Source: Mycobacterium sp. Root135
GTDB taxonomy: Bacteria > Actinomycetota > Actinomycetes > Mycobacteriales > Mycobacteriaceae
DNA: 64,000 nt
Reading direction: 5' to 3'
Assembly: GCF_001426545.1 (NCBI RefSeq)
Contig: NZ_LMEZ01000010.1
Coordinates: forward strand, 1-64,000
Part shown: positions 42,954 to 50,778 of the stretch, one piece after another
Layout of the letters: each line of letters starts with the position of its first letter
Numbering within the stretch: the first letter of the stretch is position 1
Made by a program: the position numbers and the translations under genes
The notes under the pieces: generated by a model
Databases searched by the model: none
Told to the model about the DNA's origin: nothing
What the model saw: only the letters and a program-made list of their open reading frames with translations

Positions 42954-43648
42954 ACTCCATCCTTCTGAGCCAGCGGTAGTTGGAGGCGAACGCCCAACCC
43001 GTCGGGCACGGGATTGGCGGAGGCCGTGACGACGGTCTGCCGTTCGCCGACGTCGACGAGGCGGCGCACCAACTCCATTCGACTCTCGTCCTCGGCCACC
43101 TGGTCGAGGGCACCCACCACCACCAGCGGCGGCGCGGTCGTGTTGGCCAACGCGACGCGCAGCAGCAGCGCCTGCAATTCCGTGAGTTCGTCGACGTAGG
43201 AACGCAACTCGGGCAGTGGCAGCGCACCGAACACGGGAGCGCACACGCGGGCCAGGTCCGCGTCGTCGGCCCGTCGCACCCGCCGGTACCACGGCGCGTC
43301 CCAACGCAACTTCTCGGTGAGGAGGTCGCGGACGGTGACCGACTCGTACACCGCGTCGAGCTCCTCGACCCCGGCCAGCACGCTGTCGCGGAAGATGTTG
43401 TGCACGTTGGCTTCCCCCAACACCTCCAGCGACCCGCCCATCGGCTTCATTCGACCGGCAAGGGTCATCAGCAGGGCGGTTCGCCCTGCCCCAGGGGGTG
43501 CCAGCAGCACGGTGACCCCACCCCGCGGGATCTCGAGCGTGACCGGGCCGTAGACCGGGCCCCACGGACCGGCCACCGAGATGGCCTTCGCCACGATCGC
43601 TGGCGGCTGTTCGTCGACGGTGTCGGGCTCAACCACCGTGTCATCCAA
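42950..43648 (-). CDS. Degenerate ABC-type ATPase domain coupled to YhgE
   Basis: 232 aa from TTG at 43648; GTG at 43636 is the alternative. ABC fold by order of elements (VYGPVTLEIPRGGVTVLLAPPGAGRTALLMTLAGRM). However, the P-loop has Arg instead of Lys (PPGAGRTAL), the signature region reads LTELQALLLRVALA instead of LSGGQ-R, and the Walker B reads PLVVVGALDQ without the usual Asp-Glu. It probably binds nucleotide weakly or not at all and may act as a structural or regulatory partner of the coupled YhgE protein. The LLM gene ends 11 bp upstream. Confidence 0.7.
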   Translation of the reverse strand: MDDTVVEPDTVDEQPPAIVAKAISVAGPWGPVYGPVTLEIPRGGVTVLLAPPGAGRTALLMTLAGRMKPMGGSLEVLGEANVHNIFRDSVLAGVEELDAVYESVTVRDLLTEKLRWDAPWYRRVRRADDADLARVCAPVFGALPLPELRSYVDELTELQALLLRVALANTTAPPLVVVGALDQVAEDESRMELVRRLVDVGERQTVVTASANPVPDGLGVRLQLPLAQKDGV

Positions 43649-43659
43649 ACACGCCCAGC

Positions 43660-44574
43660 TCAGATCGACGCAGCGAGTTCCCAGAGGCGTTCGGAATCAG
43701 CGGAGTCCGAACGCAGCGGGCTGAGCACCAGATCGGTGGCGCCCGCGTCGAGGTAGCGGTGCAGTTGTGTGCGCACCGCCGTCGGGGCCCCGACGGCCGC
43801 GACGTCTGCCGCACGGGACACTCCTTCCCGCTCGATCACCCTGGCATACGACGGGATCGACTCGTAGAACGCGAGTTCGGTAACCGCCAGCTCGTAGGCA
43901 GCGTCGGCGTCGTCGGTCACCACCACCGGAACGGCGGCGATGATCTTCGGCGCGGGACGGCCCGCCGCCGTCGCCGCCTCGGAGATGGTGGGCACGATGA
44001 ACTCGGACAGGGTTCGCGGCCCCGCCAGGTAGGGCAGCGTGCCGTCGGCCAACTCGCCGGTGACCCGAAGTGCTTTGGGGCCCATGGCCGCAACGTACAG
44101 CGGCACCGGCGCACCGCCGGGAGTTGCGACCGGCCACTCGGGTGCGGCGGTCAACTCCTCGCCGTGAAAGTCCACGGTGCCGGTGGTGAAGATCGACTGC
44201 AACACCTGCAGGTGCTCGCGGAGCCGGCCCGCCGGGTTGGACCACGCCGTGCCGAACGCCTGCTGCTCGACTGCCTTGGCGCCGAGCCCGAGACCGAGGC
44301 TGAAGTTGCCGTGCGACGCCGCCTGCGCGGTCTGCGCCAGCATCGCGACGATCAGCGGGTGACGCGGGTTGACGGGGACCACGAAGGTGCCGACCCCGAG
44401 TCCGGGCACCGCGGCGCCGACGTGGCCGGCGAGGGAGATCGCGTCGTAGTCGAAGCGCTGCGACAGCCAGATCTGGCGGACGCCGATCTGGAAGGCGCGA
44501 CGGGCTTGGCCGACGACGTCGTCGACGACATTGGTGGCGGTGGCGCTGGGATTGATGACTACTCCGGTGGGCAT
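43660..44574 (-). CDS. LLM-class F420-dependent oxidoreductase
   Basis: 304 aa from ATG at 44574; ATG at 44607 would add 11 residues. Luciferase-like barrel: FQIGVRQIWLSQRFDYDAI, GTFVVPVNPRHPLIVAMLAQ, GNFSLGLGLGAKAVEQQAFG and LYVAAMGPKALRVTGELADG. Typical of the F420-binding MsnO8/LLM group. Substrate unknown. Starts 48 bp after the CoA-transferase gene and is followed closely by the degenerate ATPase-YhgE pair, so the four could share a transcript. Confidence 0.85.
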   Translation of the reverse strand: MPTGVVINPSATATNVVDDVVGQARRAFQIGVRQIWLSQRFDYDAISLAGHVGAAVPGLGVGTFVVPVNPRHPLIVAMLAQTAQAASHGNFSLGLGLGAKAVEQQAFGTAWSNPAGRLREHLQVLQSIFTTGTVDFHGEELTAAPEWPVATPGGAPVPLYVAAMGPKALRVTGELADGTLPYLAGPRTLSEFIVPTISEAATAAGRPAPKIIAAVPVVVTDDADAAYELAVTELAFYESIPSYARVIEREGVSRAADVAAVGAPTAVRTQLHRYLDAGATDLVLSPLRSDSADSERLWELAASI

Positions 44575-44621
44575 GTTCGGGACAACCCCCTGCCGGACCG
44601 CGCGCATTCCCTTCGCTCAGC

Positions 44622-45701
44622 TCACCAACCGAGGTCGTCGAGCGCCGTGGTGGTCTGCGGGGGCGTCCCCACCGGGCCGGAGGGTGTGCGGGAGAACCGC
44701 GGCGCGGGGGCGGCCTGCTCGACGCCGTCGGCCGTGACGATCGTCGACCGCGCCACCAGATGCCGGTCGACGGACGCTTCGGCCCAGGTCAGCACCGGTG
44801 TCACGCAGGCGTCGGTGCCGGCGAAGACGGCGATCCACTCGTCTCGGGTCCGGGAGGCGAACCGCTCGGTGAACATCGCGCGCATCCGGTCGTAGCCGGC
44901 GCGGTCGGATTGGGCAGGCACCTCGTCGGCCTCGAACCCCAGGCCCGCCAGCAGCTGCGCGAAGAACTGCGGCTCGATCGAGCCGACGGCCACGTGCTTG
45001 CCGTCGGAGGTCTCGTAGACCCGGTAGAACGGTGCCCCGCCGTCGAGAAGGAACGACTCCCGCTCGTCCTTCAGCGAGCCGGCCGCCTTCATCGTCCACA
45101 TCATCTGAGCGAGCACGCTGACCCCGTCGACCATGGCGGCGTCGACCACCTGGCCCTTGCCGGACCGCTCCCGCTCGTAGAGTGTGCTGACGATGCCGAC
45201 GAGTGCGAACATCGACCCGCCGCCGAAGTCTGCGACCAGGTTCAGCGGCGCCACCGGGGGTCGGTCGCGGTACCCGATGGCGCTGAGCGCTCCGGTCTGC
45301 GACAGGTAGTTGATGTCGTGTCCCGCGGTCGTCGCCAGCGGTCCGTCCTGACCCCAGCCGGTGATGCGTACGAAGATCAGTCGGGGGTTGACCGCCGCAC
45401 AGTCGTCGGGACCGATGCCGAGTCGTTCGCAGGTGCCGGGCCGAAAGCAGTCCACCACGACGTCGGCCTTGGCGACCAGGTCGAGAAGACGGCTGCGCTC
45501 GTTCTTCACGTCGAGGTCGACGATGCGCTTGCCGCGGTGCAGCAGGTCGGCACCCTCCGTCGGCATCGCCAGTCCACCGCTCGGACGCCGCACCCTGACG
45601 ACGTCGGCGCCCATGTCGGCCAACATCATTCCCGTGTGCGGGCCGGGACCGATGCCGCCGAGCTCGATCACCCGCACCCCGGCCAGCGGTCCGGCGGTCA
45701 C
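44622..45701 (-). CDS. far: Family III CoA-transferase / acyl-CoA racemase (Far-like)
   Basis: 359 aa from GTG at 45701 (overlaps the SRPBCC stop). CaiB/BaiF fold: LAGVRVIELGGIGPGPHTGMM, GADVVRVRRPSG, VVDCFRPGTCERLGIG, ITGWGQDGPLATTAGHDINY with the catalytic Asp in GHDINY. Matches alpha-methylacyl-CoA racemase-type enzymes; homologue of Rv0855 (Far). Epimerises methyl-branched acyl-CoA for beta-oxidation, consistent with the nearby fadA/fadB. Coupled to the SRPBCC gene, as is seen near Rv0855-Rv0857. Confidence 0.87.
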   Translation of the reverse strand: MTAGPLAGVRVIELGGIGPGPHTGMMLADMGADVVRVRRPSGGLAMPTEGADLLHRGKRIVDLDVKNERSRLLDLVAKADVVVDCFRPGTCERLGIGPDDCAAVNPRLIFVRITGWGQDGPLATTAGHDINYLSQTGALSAIGYRDRPPVAPLNLVADFGGGSMFALVGIVSTLYERERSGKGQVVDAAMVDGVSVLAQMMWTMKAAGSLKDERESFLLDGGAPFYRVYETSDGKHVAVGSIEPQFFAQLLAGLGFEADEVPAQSDRAGYDRMRAMFTERFASRTRDEWIAVFAGTDACVTPVLTWAEASVDRHLVARSTIVTADGVEQAAPAPRFSRTPSGPVGTPPQTTTALDDLGW

Positions 45702-46138
45702 CCCTTCTTGACCTTGAGGACCTGTTTGCGCAAGCCGTCCGTCGCGGTCTCCATCCCGCCCTTCAGAGTGCGCTTGAGCAGGAAGCCCGGCATCGGGATG
45801 GACAGGTCGATCGCCATGTCGAACGTCACCCGGGTCTTCTCACCCTCGGGCGTCAGCGTGTAGCCGGCGTCCTGCGCCTTGAGCTGGCTCGACGACACCA
45901 GGGTCCACGTCACGCTGCTGTCGGTCCAGGTGTACTCGATGACCTGCTTGTCGGTCAGGCCAGCGGCCTTCACCGTCATCTCGACCTGCTTGGGCCGCCC
46001 GTCCGGGTAGCTCTCGAGGATCACGGCCATCTGGTACTGCGGCGACCACGTGGGCGTCGACTCGACGTCGGCGATGACGTCCAAGATCTCCCCGGGGGTT
46101 GCTTCGATGACCACTTCGCGCGAATCACTGGTTGTCAT
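45698..46138 (-). CDS. SRPBCC (START-like) family protein
   Basis: 146 aa from ATG at 46138; the upstream frame to 46234 overlaps the start of zwf and is unlikely. START-like pattern: SREVVIEATPGEILDVIADV, STPTWSPQYQMAVIL, VTFDMAIDLSIPMPGFLLKR and a long C-terminal helix (METATDGLRKQVLKVKKG). Probably binds a hydrophobic ligand. Overlaps the CoA-transferase start by 4 nt, so the two are translated together. A paralogue of the 12976-13428 protein by fold only. Divergent from zwf across about 40 bp. Confidence 0.82.
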   Translation of the reverse strand: MTTSDSREVVIEATPGEILDVIADVESTPTWSPQYQMAVILESYPDGRPKQVEMTVKAAGLTDKQVIEYTWTDSSVTWTLVSSSQLKAQDAGYTLTPEGEKTRVTFDMAIDLSIPMPGFLLKRTLKGGMETATDGLRKQVLKVKKG

Positions 46139-46178
46139 GCCCGCGACCTTAACCAGCAGTGTCCTGCGCCGTTCACGT

Positions 46179-47705
46179 ATGGGTGGAAACATCGTCGCCG
46201 TGGCCACCAAGACACCAGACACCATGCAGACCATCGCCTACCCGGCCGCGGGCGCGCGCCCGAACCGTCGCGACGAGGATGCGCTCCTGCCGCACGTCAT
46301 CGTCTTGTTCGGCGCCACCGGAGACCTGGCCAAGCGCAAACTGCTGCCCGGCATGGCGTATCTGGTGCAGTCCTCGTTGGCCCCGAAGATCCGGGTGGTA
46401 GGGACGTCACTGGAGGATCTGACCGACGACCAGTTCCGCGCGCTGACCAAGGAAGCCGTCGACGCGTTCGGCACCCACCCGCTCACCCAGGAACAGTGGG
46501 AGCACTTCGCCAGCCGCATCACCTACGTTCCGCAGGGCGCCGGCCCCGAAGCGCTGGCCGCGGCCGTCGCCGCCGCCGAAGCGGAGCTTGGGCCGGAAAC
46601 CCGCCGCCTGCACTATCTTTCGGTCCCGCCGAAGGCCGCGCGTGCCGTCATCACGATGCTCAAGGAAGCCGACCTGGTCGACCGGTCACGGGTGGTGATG
46701 GAGAAGCCGTTCGGTACCGACCTGGCCAGCGCCATCGAACTGAACGACTTCGTGCACGAGACGTTCCGCGAACGGCAGATCTTCCGCATCGACCACTTCC
46801 TCGGCAAGGAAGCAGCCCAGAACATTCTGGCGTTCCGCTTCGCCAACGGCCTGTTCGAGCCGATCTGGAACCGCAACTTCATCGACCACATTCAGATCGA
46901 CATTCCCGAAACCCTTGGCCTCGATCAGCGGGCCAACTTCTACGAGAGCACGGGCGCCTACAAGGACATGGTGGTGACGCACCTGCTGCAGGTGATGGCC
47001 TTCGTGGTGATGGAGCCGCCGACCGCTCTGGAACCCCGCGCCATCAGCGAGGAGAAGAACAAGGTCTTCCGGTCGATGCTGCCGATCCAAACCAACGAGG
47101 TGGTTCGCGGGCAGTACACCGGCTACCGCGCCGAGTCGGGCGTGGCAAGGGATTCCGACACCGAGACGTTCATCGCGCTCAAGGTCGGCATCGACAACTG
47201 GCGGTGGGCAGGGGTTCCGATCTATCTGCGCACGGGAAAGAAGATGGCCGAGGGCATGCGGATCATCTCGATCGCCTTCAAGGAGGCGCCGCGGACCATG
47301 TTCCCTGCCGGGTCCGGTGTGGGCTCTCAGGGGCCCGACCACCTGACGTTCGACCTCGCCGACGCGTCGAAGGTGTCGCTGTCGTTCTACGGCAAGCGGC
47401 CGGGTCCCGGCATGAAGCTCGACAAGATGTCGATGCAGTTCTCCACCCAGGAGACCGAGCAACTCGGTGACGTCCTCGAGGCATACGAGCGCCTGATCTT
47501 GGACGCGATGCGCGGTGACCACACGTTGTTCACCACGGCCGAGGGCATCGAATCCCTATGGGAGCGTTCAGAACAACTGCTTCAGGATCCCCCGCCGGTC
47601 AAGTCGTATCCGCCGGGCACCTGGGGGCCGAACGCCATTCACCAGCTCATCGCACCCAACGCGTGGCGGCTACCTTTCGAACGTGCGTGGCGCGAAAAGA
47701 AGTAG
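46179..47705 (+). CDS. zwf: Glucose-6-phosphate 1-dehydrogenase
   Basis: 508 aa if ATG at 46179 is used; GTG at 46200 and ATG at 46223 are alternatives and none has a clear ribosome site. NADP site VIVLFGATGDLAKRKLLPG (about 42-60), active-site RIDHFLGKEAAQNIL (about 203) with the catalytic His, KPFGTDLASA and the C-terminal G6PD dimer domain. It opens the oxidative pentose phosphate pathway and makes NADPH. The gene context (UBP finger, CDF transporter) differs from the usual opcA/tal/tkt operon, so this is probably an additional zwf copy. Confidence 0.93.
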   Translation: MGGNIVAVATKTPDTMQTIAYPAAGARPNRRDEDALLPHVIVLFGATGDLAKRKLLPGMAYLVQSSLAPKIRVVGTSLEDLTDDQFRALTKEAVDAFGTHPLTQEQWEHFASRITYVPQGAGPEALAAAVAAAEAELGPETRRLHYLSVPPKAARAVITMLKEADLVDRSRVVMEKPFGTDLASAIELNDFVHETFRERQIFRIDHFLGKEAAQNILAFRFANGLFEPIWNRNFIDHIQIDIPETLGLDQRANFYESTGAYKDMVVTHLLQVMAFVVMEPPTALEPRAISEEKNKVFRSMLPIQTNEVVRGQYTGYRAESGVARDSDTETFIALKVGIDNWRWAGVPIYLRTGKKMAEGMRIISIAFKEAPRTMFPAGSGVGSQGPDHLTFDLADASKVSLSFYGKRPGPGMKLDKMSMQFSTQETEQLGDVLEAYERLILDAMRGDHTLFTTAEGIESLWERSEQLLQDPPPVKSYPPGTWGPNAIHQLIAPNAWRLPFERAWREKK

Positions 47706-47714
47706 GCTCTGGTC

Positions 47715-48068
47715 ATGACGGATGCGGTGAATCCCACGATCCCTCCCAGCGGCACGGGGTGCGTCGAATGCACGGCGGACGACGGCTGGTGGGTACATCT
47801 GCGCCGTTGCACCGCATGCGGACACATCGGGTGCTGTGACGACTCGCTGGCCCGGCATGCGTCGGCGCACTGGCGCGAGGCAGGGCATCCGATCATCCGG
47901 TCCTTCGAGCCGGGCGAGGACTGGTTCTGGAACTACGACACCAACGAGTACTACGACGGGCCGGAACTCGCTCCGCCGGAATGCCATCCGCTCGACCAGA
48001 CCGTGCCCGGCCCTGGGGAGCGCGTCCCCAAGGACTGGATGGCGCAGCTGCAACGCCGAGGTGACTGA
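47715..48068 (+). CDS. UBP-type zinc-finger protein
   Basis: 117 aa. Cys/His pattern of the ZnF-UBP domain: GCVECTADDGWWVHLRRC, CTACGHIGCCDDSLARHASAHWREAGHPIIRSF, which has about nine potential zinc ligands; WFWNYDTNEYY follows. In eukaryotes this domain grips the free C-terminal Gly-Gly of ubiquitin; in actinobacteria its role is unknown. TAGGCT (47703-47708) ends 6 nt before the ATG without a ribosome site, suggesting leaderless transcription. Followed by a CDF transporter after 6 bp. Confidence 0.85.
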   Translation: MTDAVNPTIPPSGTGCVECTADDGWWVHLRRCTACGHIGCCDDSLARHASAHWREAGHPIIRSFEPGEDWFWNYDTNEYYDGPELAPPECHPLDQTVPGPGERVPKDWMAQLQRRGD

Positions 48069-48074
48069 CCTCCG

Positions 48075-49019
48075 GTGGTGAAGGCCGGAGGCGACAGCAC
48101 CCTCACCGTCCTCGTCGCATTCGGCGCGAACCTCGTGGTCGCCCTGGCGAAGTCCTTCGCCGCGGTGGTGTCCGGTTCGGCGTCGATGACGGCGGAAGCC
48201 GCACACTCGTGGGCCGACACCGGCAACGAGATATTCCTCCTCGTCGCCAACCGACGCAGTGTCCACGAACGCGACGACCGACGACCGCTCGGGTACGGGC
48301 GCGAGGCCTACGTGTGGTCCCTGCTCGCCGCAGTCGGCCTGTTCGTCGTCGGAGCAGCGGTGTCGATCTGGCGGGGAGTCACCGAGCTCCTGCACGGCGA
48401 CGACGCCCCCGAGGACTATCGGCTGGCCTATCTGGTGCTGGCGGTCGCGTTCGTGTTGGAGGGCACGTCGTTGTTGCAGTCGCTGCGGCAACTGCGAAGG
48501 GACGCAAGGACATACGAGAGCGACGTGCTTGAGTACGCCTTCGAGACGTCGGATCCCACGGTGCGGGCCGTCTTCGCCGAGGACAGCGCCGCCCTGGTCG
48601 GCATCGTCATCGCATTCCTGGGCATCCTCCTGCACCAAGTCACCGGCGACGTCGTGTGGGACGCGATCGGCTCGATCCTGGTCGGCGGCGTGCTTGGCGT
48701 GGTGGCGGTGATCCTGATCAACCGCAATCGGGTGTTCCTGACCGGCGAGCCCGGGCCACCGCGACTGCAGCAGGCGCTGCGCGACAAGCTGGCCAGCTTC
48801 CCCGAGGTGGCCTCGGTACGGTTCCTGCGTCCCGAATTCATCGGCCCCAAGCAGATTTTCGTCATCGCGAGCGTCGACCTGGTTGGCGACGAGGTCGAGT
48901 CGTCGATCGCACGCACGTTGCGCGAGCTCGAGCATCGGTTCGAAGACGACGTGCCTTACGTGGTGGAAGCAGTGCTGACCGTTTCCGAGCCCGACGACGC
49001 GGGTATCCGGCCGGAGTGA
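48075..49019 (+). CDS. Cation-diffusion-facilitator (CDF) metal transporter
   Basis: 314 aa from GTG at 48075 (a second GTG follows directly). CDF features: VALAKSFAAVVSGSASMTAEAAHSWADTGNEIFLLV (TM2 with the HSxxDxxN metal site), VWSLLAAVGLFVVGAAVSIW, FAEDSAALVGIVIAFLGILLH (TM5 with DSAAL) and a cytoplasmic C-terminal domain. Exports Zn2+, Mn2+ or a similar cation in exchange for protons; the metal cannot be told. Co-transcribed with the UBP finger; its TGA overlaps the GTG of a 48-aa ORF. Confidence 0.85.
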   Translation: MVKAGGDSTLTVLVAFGANLVVALAKSFAAVVSGSASMTAEAAHSWADTGNEIFLLVANRRSVHERDDRRPLGYGREAYVWSLLAAVGLFVVGAAVSIWRGVTELLHGDDAPEDYRLAYLVLAVAFVLEGTSLLQSLRQLRRDARTYESDVLEYAFETSDPTVRAVFAEDSAALVGIVIAFLGILLHQVTGDVVWDAIGSILVGGVLGVVAVILINRNRVFLTGEPGPPRLQQALRDKLASFPEVASVRFLRPEFIGPKQIFVIASVDLVGDEVESSIARTLRELEHRFEDDVPYVVEAVLTVSEPDDAGIRPE

Positions 49020-49162
49020 ACACAGAGCCCAAGACCAGCGATTCGGACAACGGCCCGAAAGGCGCCGAAGACGTCCAGAGCGATCCCGCGAAGGGTGCAG
49101 AGGATCGGTCGGACTGGTCCGACGAGGGTGGTGCCACCCCCACCGGTCCCGCTGACGACTAG
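49016..49162 (+). CDS. Small acidic protein (48 aa) coupled to the CDF transporter
   Basis: GTG at 49016 overlaps the CDF TGA (GTGA). Product NTEPKTSDSDNGPKGAEDV... ending EGGATPTGPADD: hydrophilic, acidic, Gly/Asp/Glu/Ser-rich, no predicted fold; two AEDxxSDPAKGAEDRSD-like units. It would be intrinsically disordered. I take it as real because of the overlap-type coupling and its coding-like composition; a similar small ORF appears to accompany related mycobacterial genes, but I could not check this. Convergent with the oxidoreductase gene (4-nt overlap). Confidence 0.5.
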   Translation: MNTEPKTSDSDNGPKGAEDVQSDPAKGAEDRSDWSDEGGATPTGPADD

Positions 49163-50721
49163 CGCGCGTCGGCCAGAGCCTGTACGGCGGCGTTGTAACC
49201 GGGGATGAACGTGATGCCCGGCCCGCCGTGGCACCCGGCGCTTCCGAGGTACAGCCCCTCGATCGGGAGGGGATCGTCGGCGAAACCGCGTGGCCCGGGA
49301 CGGTTCGGCCCCATCTGCTCGGGATGAATCAAGCCGTGGCAGTAGTCCCCTCCCGGCGCCCCGAACATGGTGCCCATGTGGCGTGGCGTGAACGTGGTGT
49401 GCCGGATGATCTTCGACTCGAAGTCGGGTGCGACGCGGTTGATCTTCTCGACGACTCGACGGCCCATCTCCGCCTTGAGGTCGCCGTAGGACGCGTGTTC
49501 ATAGGTGAGCGGAAACCACATCGAGAACGCCGACATCGCGTGCTTGCCTTCGGGAGCCAGGCCGTCGTCGTGAACCGACGGGAATTGCATGGCAACGGCC
49601 GGGTCTTCGGGAACGATGCCGCGGCGGCTGTCTTCCCATTGCCGCTGCAGCTCCTCGGGAGTGCTGAAAAGTCCGATCGCCGACTGCATCTCGGGGTCGT
49701 TGAGAGCTTCGTACGGCGCGGCGAAGGTGGGCATGCCGTCGAGCGCGAAGTGCATCTGCAGATAGCTTCCGCGGTGGTCGACGCGGCTGAAGCGATCTCT
49801 GACGTCGGACGGCACCAGGCTCGCGTCGATCATCTTGGTGACCGTGCGGTCGGGTGCGACGCCGGACACGACGATGGACGCGTCGATCGTCGAGCCGTCC
49901 TCGAGGCGGACGCCGACCACGTGGGCGTCGACGACCAGGATTTCCTCGACCTTGCTGCGCAGCCGGAGCTCGCCGCCGTGGCGTTGCAGGGTCTCGACGA
50001 GATGTGCTGTCAGAGTGCCGATTCCGCCGCGAAACTTCTTCATGAGCGTGGCGTTCTCGTCGGGCATGGCCAACCCGAACGCCAGGGCCGCTGCACTGCC
50101 GGGAACGGCGGGCCCGCGGTAGGTGGTGTTGACGGCGAGGAAGGACAGCATTCCACGGAGGGCGCCGTGCTTCTCCGCGTCGGGAAGATAGCGATCCAGC
50201 ACGTCGACGACCGAACCGAACAGCATGTCCGAGATTGCGGAGCGCTCGAATTCGTTTCTGCCACAGGCGAACATCTCGTCGATTGTCTTCGGCGGAACGC
50301 CTGCCTCGAACCGTCCGAGCGCACGCGTCGGGGCCTGGCTCCACGCCATCAGGCCCGCCATGCCGTTGACCGCCTCGGCGCCGTGCACGTCGTTGAGGTG
50401 GGTCAGCAGCTTCATCGGATCGGTGTAAGAGACGACGGGCTCGTCACCGATGCCCCGTAGCGACACCGACATGACGTCGAGGTCGACGGAAGGCAACTCG
50501 GCGAGGCCGAGTTCCTCGCTGACCTTCGCCGACGTGGGGAACTGCAGCGAGCCGGCGATCTCGAATCGGTAGCCGTCGAAAAGCTCTACGGTGGAAGCCA
50601 TTCCGCCGGCGTACAGCTTTGAATCCAGACACAGCGTTCGCACGCCGGACTTCTGCAGGACGGCAGCCGCGGCCAGTCCGTTGTGACCCGCACCGATGAC
50701 CACCGCGTCGAACTGCGCCAT
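49159..50721 (-). CDS. Phytoene-desaturase-like FAD oxidoreductase
   Basis: 520 aa from ATG at 50721. N-terminal FAD motif AVVIGAGHNGLAAAAVLQ, then VRTLCLDSKLYAGGMASTVE, and the C-terminal GGPGITFIPGYNAAVQAL block of the CrtI/amine-oxidase superfamily. Middle part: GGIGTLTAHLVETLQRHGGE, IVVSGVAPDRTVTKMIDA. Related to carotenoid and amine-oxidising enzymes; the substrate is unknown. The 11-bp-arm palindrome at 50745-50770 lies 24 nt before its ATG and the TetR gene ends just upstream in the same direction, so TetR and enzyme probably form one autoregulated unit. Confidence 0.84.
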   Translation of the reverse strand: MAQFDAVVIGAGHNGLAAAAVLQKSGVRTLCLDSKLYAGGMASTVELFDGYRFEIAGSLQFPTSAKVSEELGLAELPSVDLDVMSVSLRGIGDEPVVSYTDPMKLLTHLNDVHGAEAVNGMAGLMAWSQAPTRALGRFEAGVPPKTIDEMFACGRNEFERSAISDMLFGSVVDVLDRYLPDAEKHGALRGMLSFLAVNTTYRGPAVPGSAAALAFGLAMPDENATLMKKFRGGIGTLTAHLVETLQRHGGELRLRSKVEEILVVDAHVVGVRLEDGSTIDASIVVSGVAPDRTVTKMIDASLVPSDVRDRFSRVDHRGSYLQMHFALDGMPTFAAPYEALNDPEMQSAIGLFSTPEELQRQWEDSRRGIVPEDPAVAMQFPSVHDDGLAPEGKHAMSAFSMWFPLTYEHASYGDLKAEMGRRVVEKINRVAPDFESKIIRHTTFTPRHMGTMFGAPGGDYCHGLIHPEQMGPNRPGPRGFADDPLPIEGLYLGSAGCHGGPGITFIPGYNAAVQALADAR

Positions 50722-50744
50722 CGTCCGAGGTTGGCACGACCCCA

Positions 50745-50770
50745 AAGTTTTGTCAATTATGACAAAACTT
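50745..50770. promoter_or_regulatory. Perfect 11-bp-arm palindrome upstream of the phytoene-desaturase-like gene
   Basis: AAGTTTTGTCA (50745-50755), ATTA, TGACAAAACTT (50760-50770): exact inverse complements. It sits in the 57-bp gap between the TetR gene and the oxidoreductase gene, 24 nt before the ATG of the latter. The arm length fits a TetR dimer site; an intrinsic-terminator role is less likely because the loop is short and A/T-rich. AT-rich compared with its GC-rich surroundings. Confidence 0.7.
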
Positions 50771-50778
50771 CGTCATCG

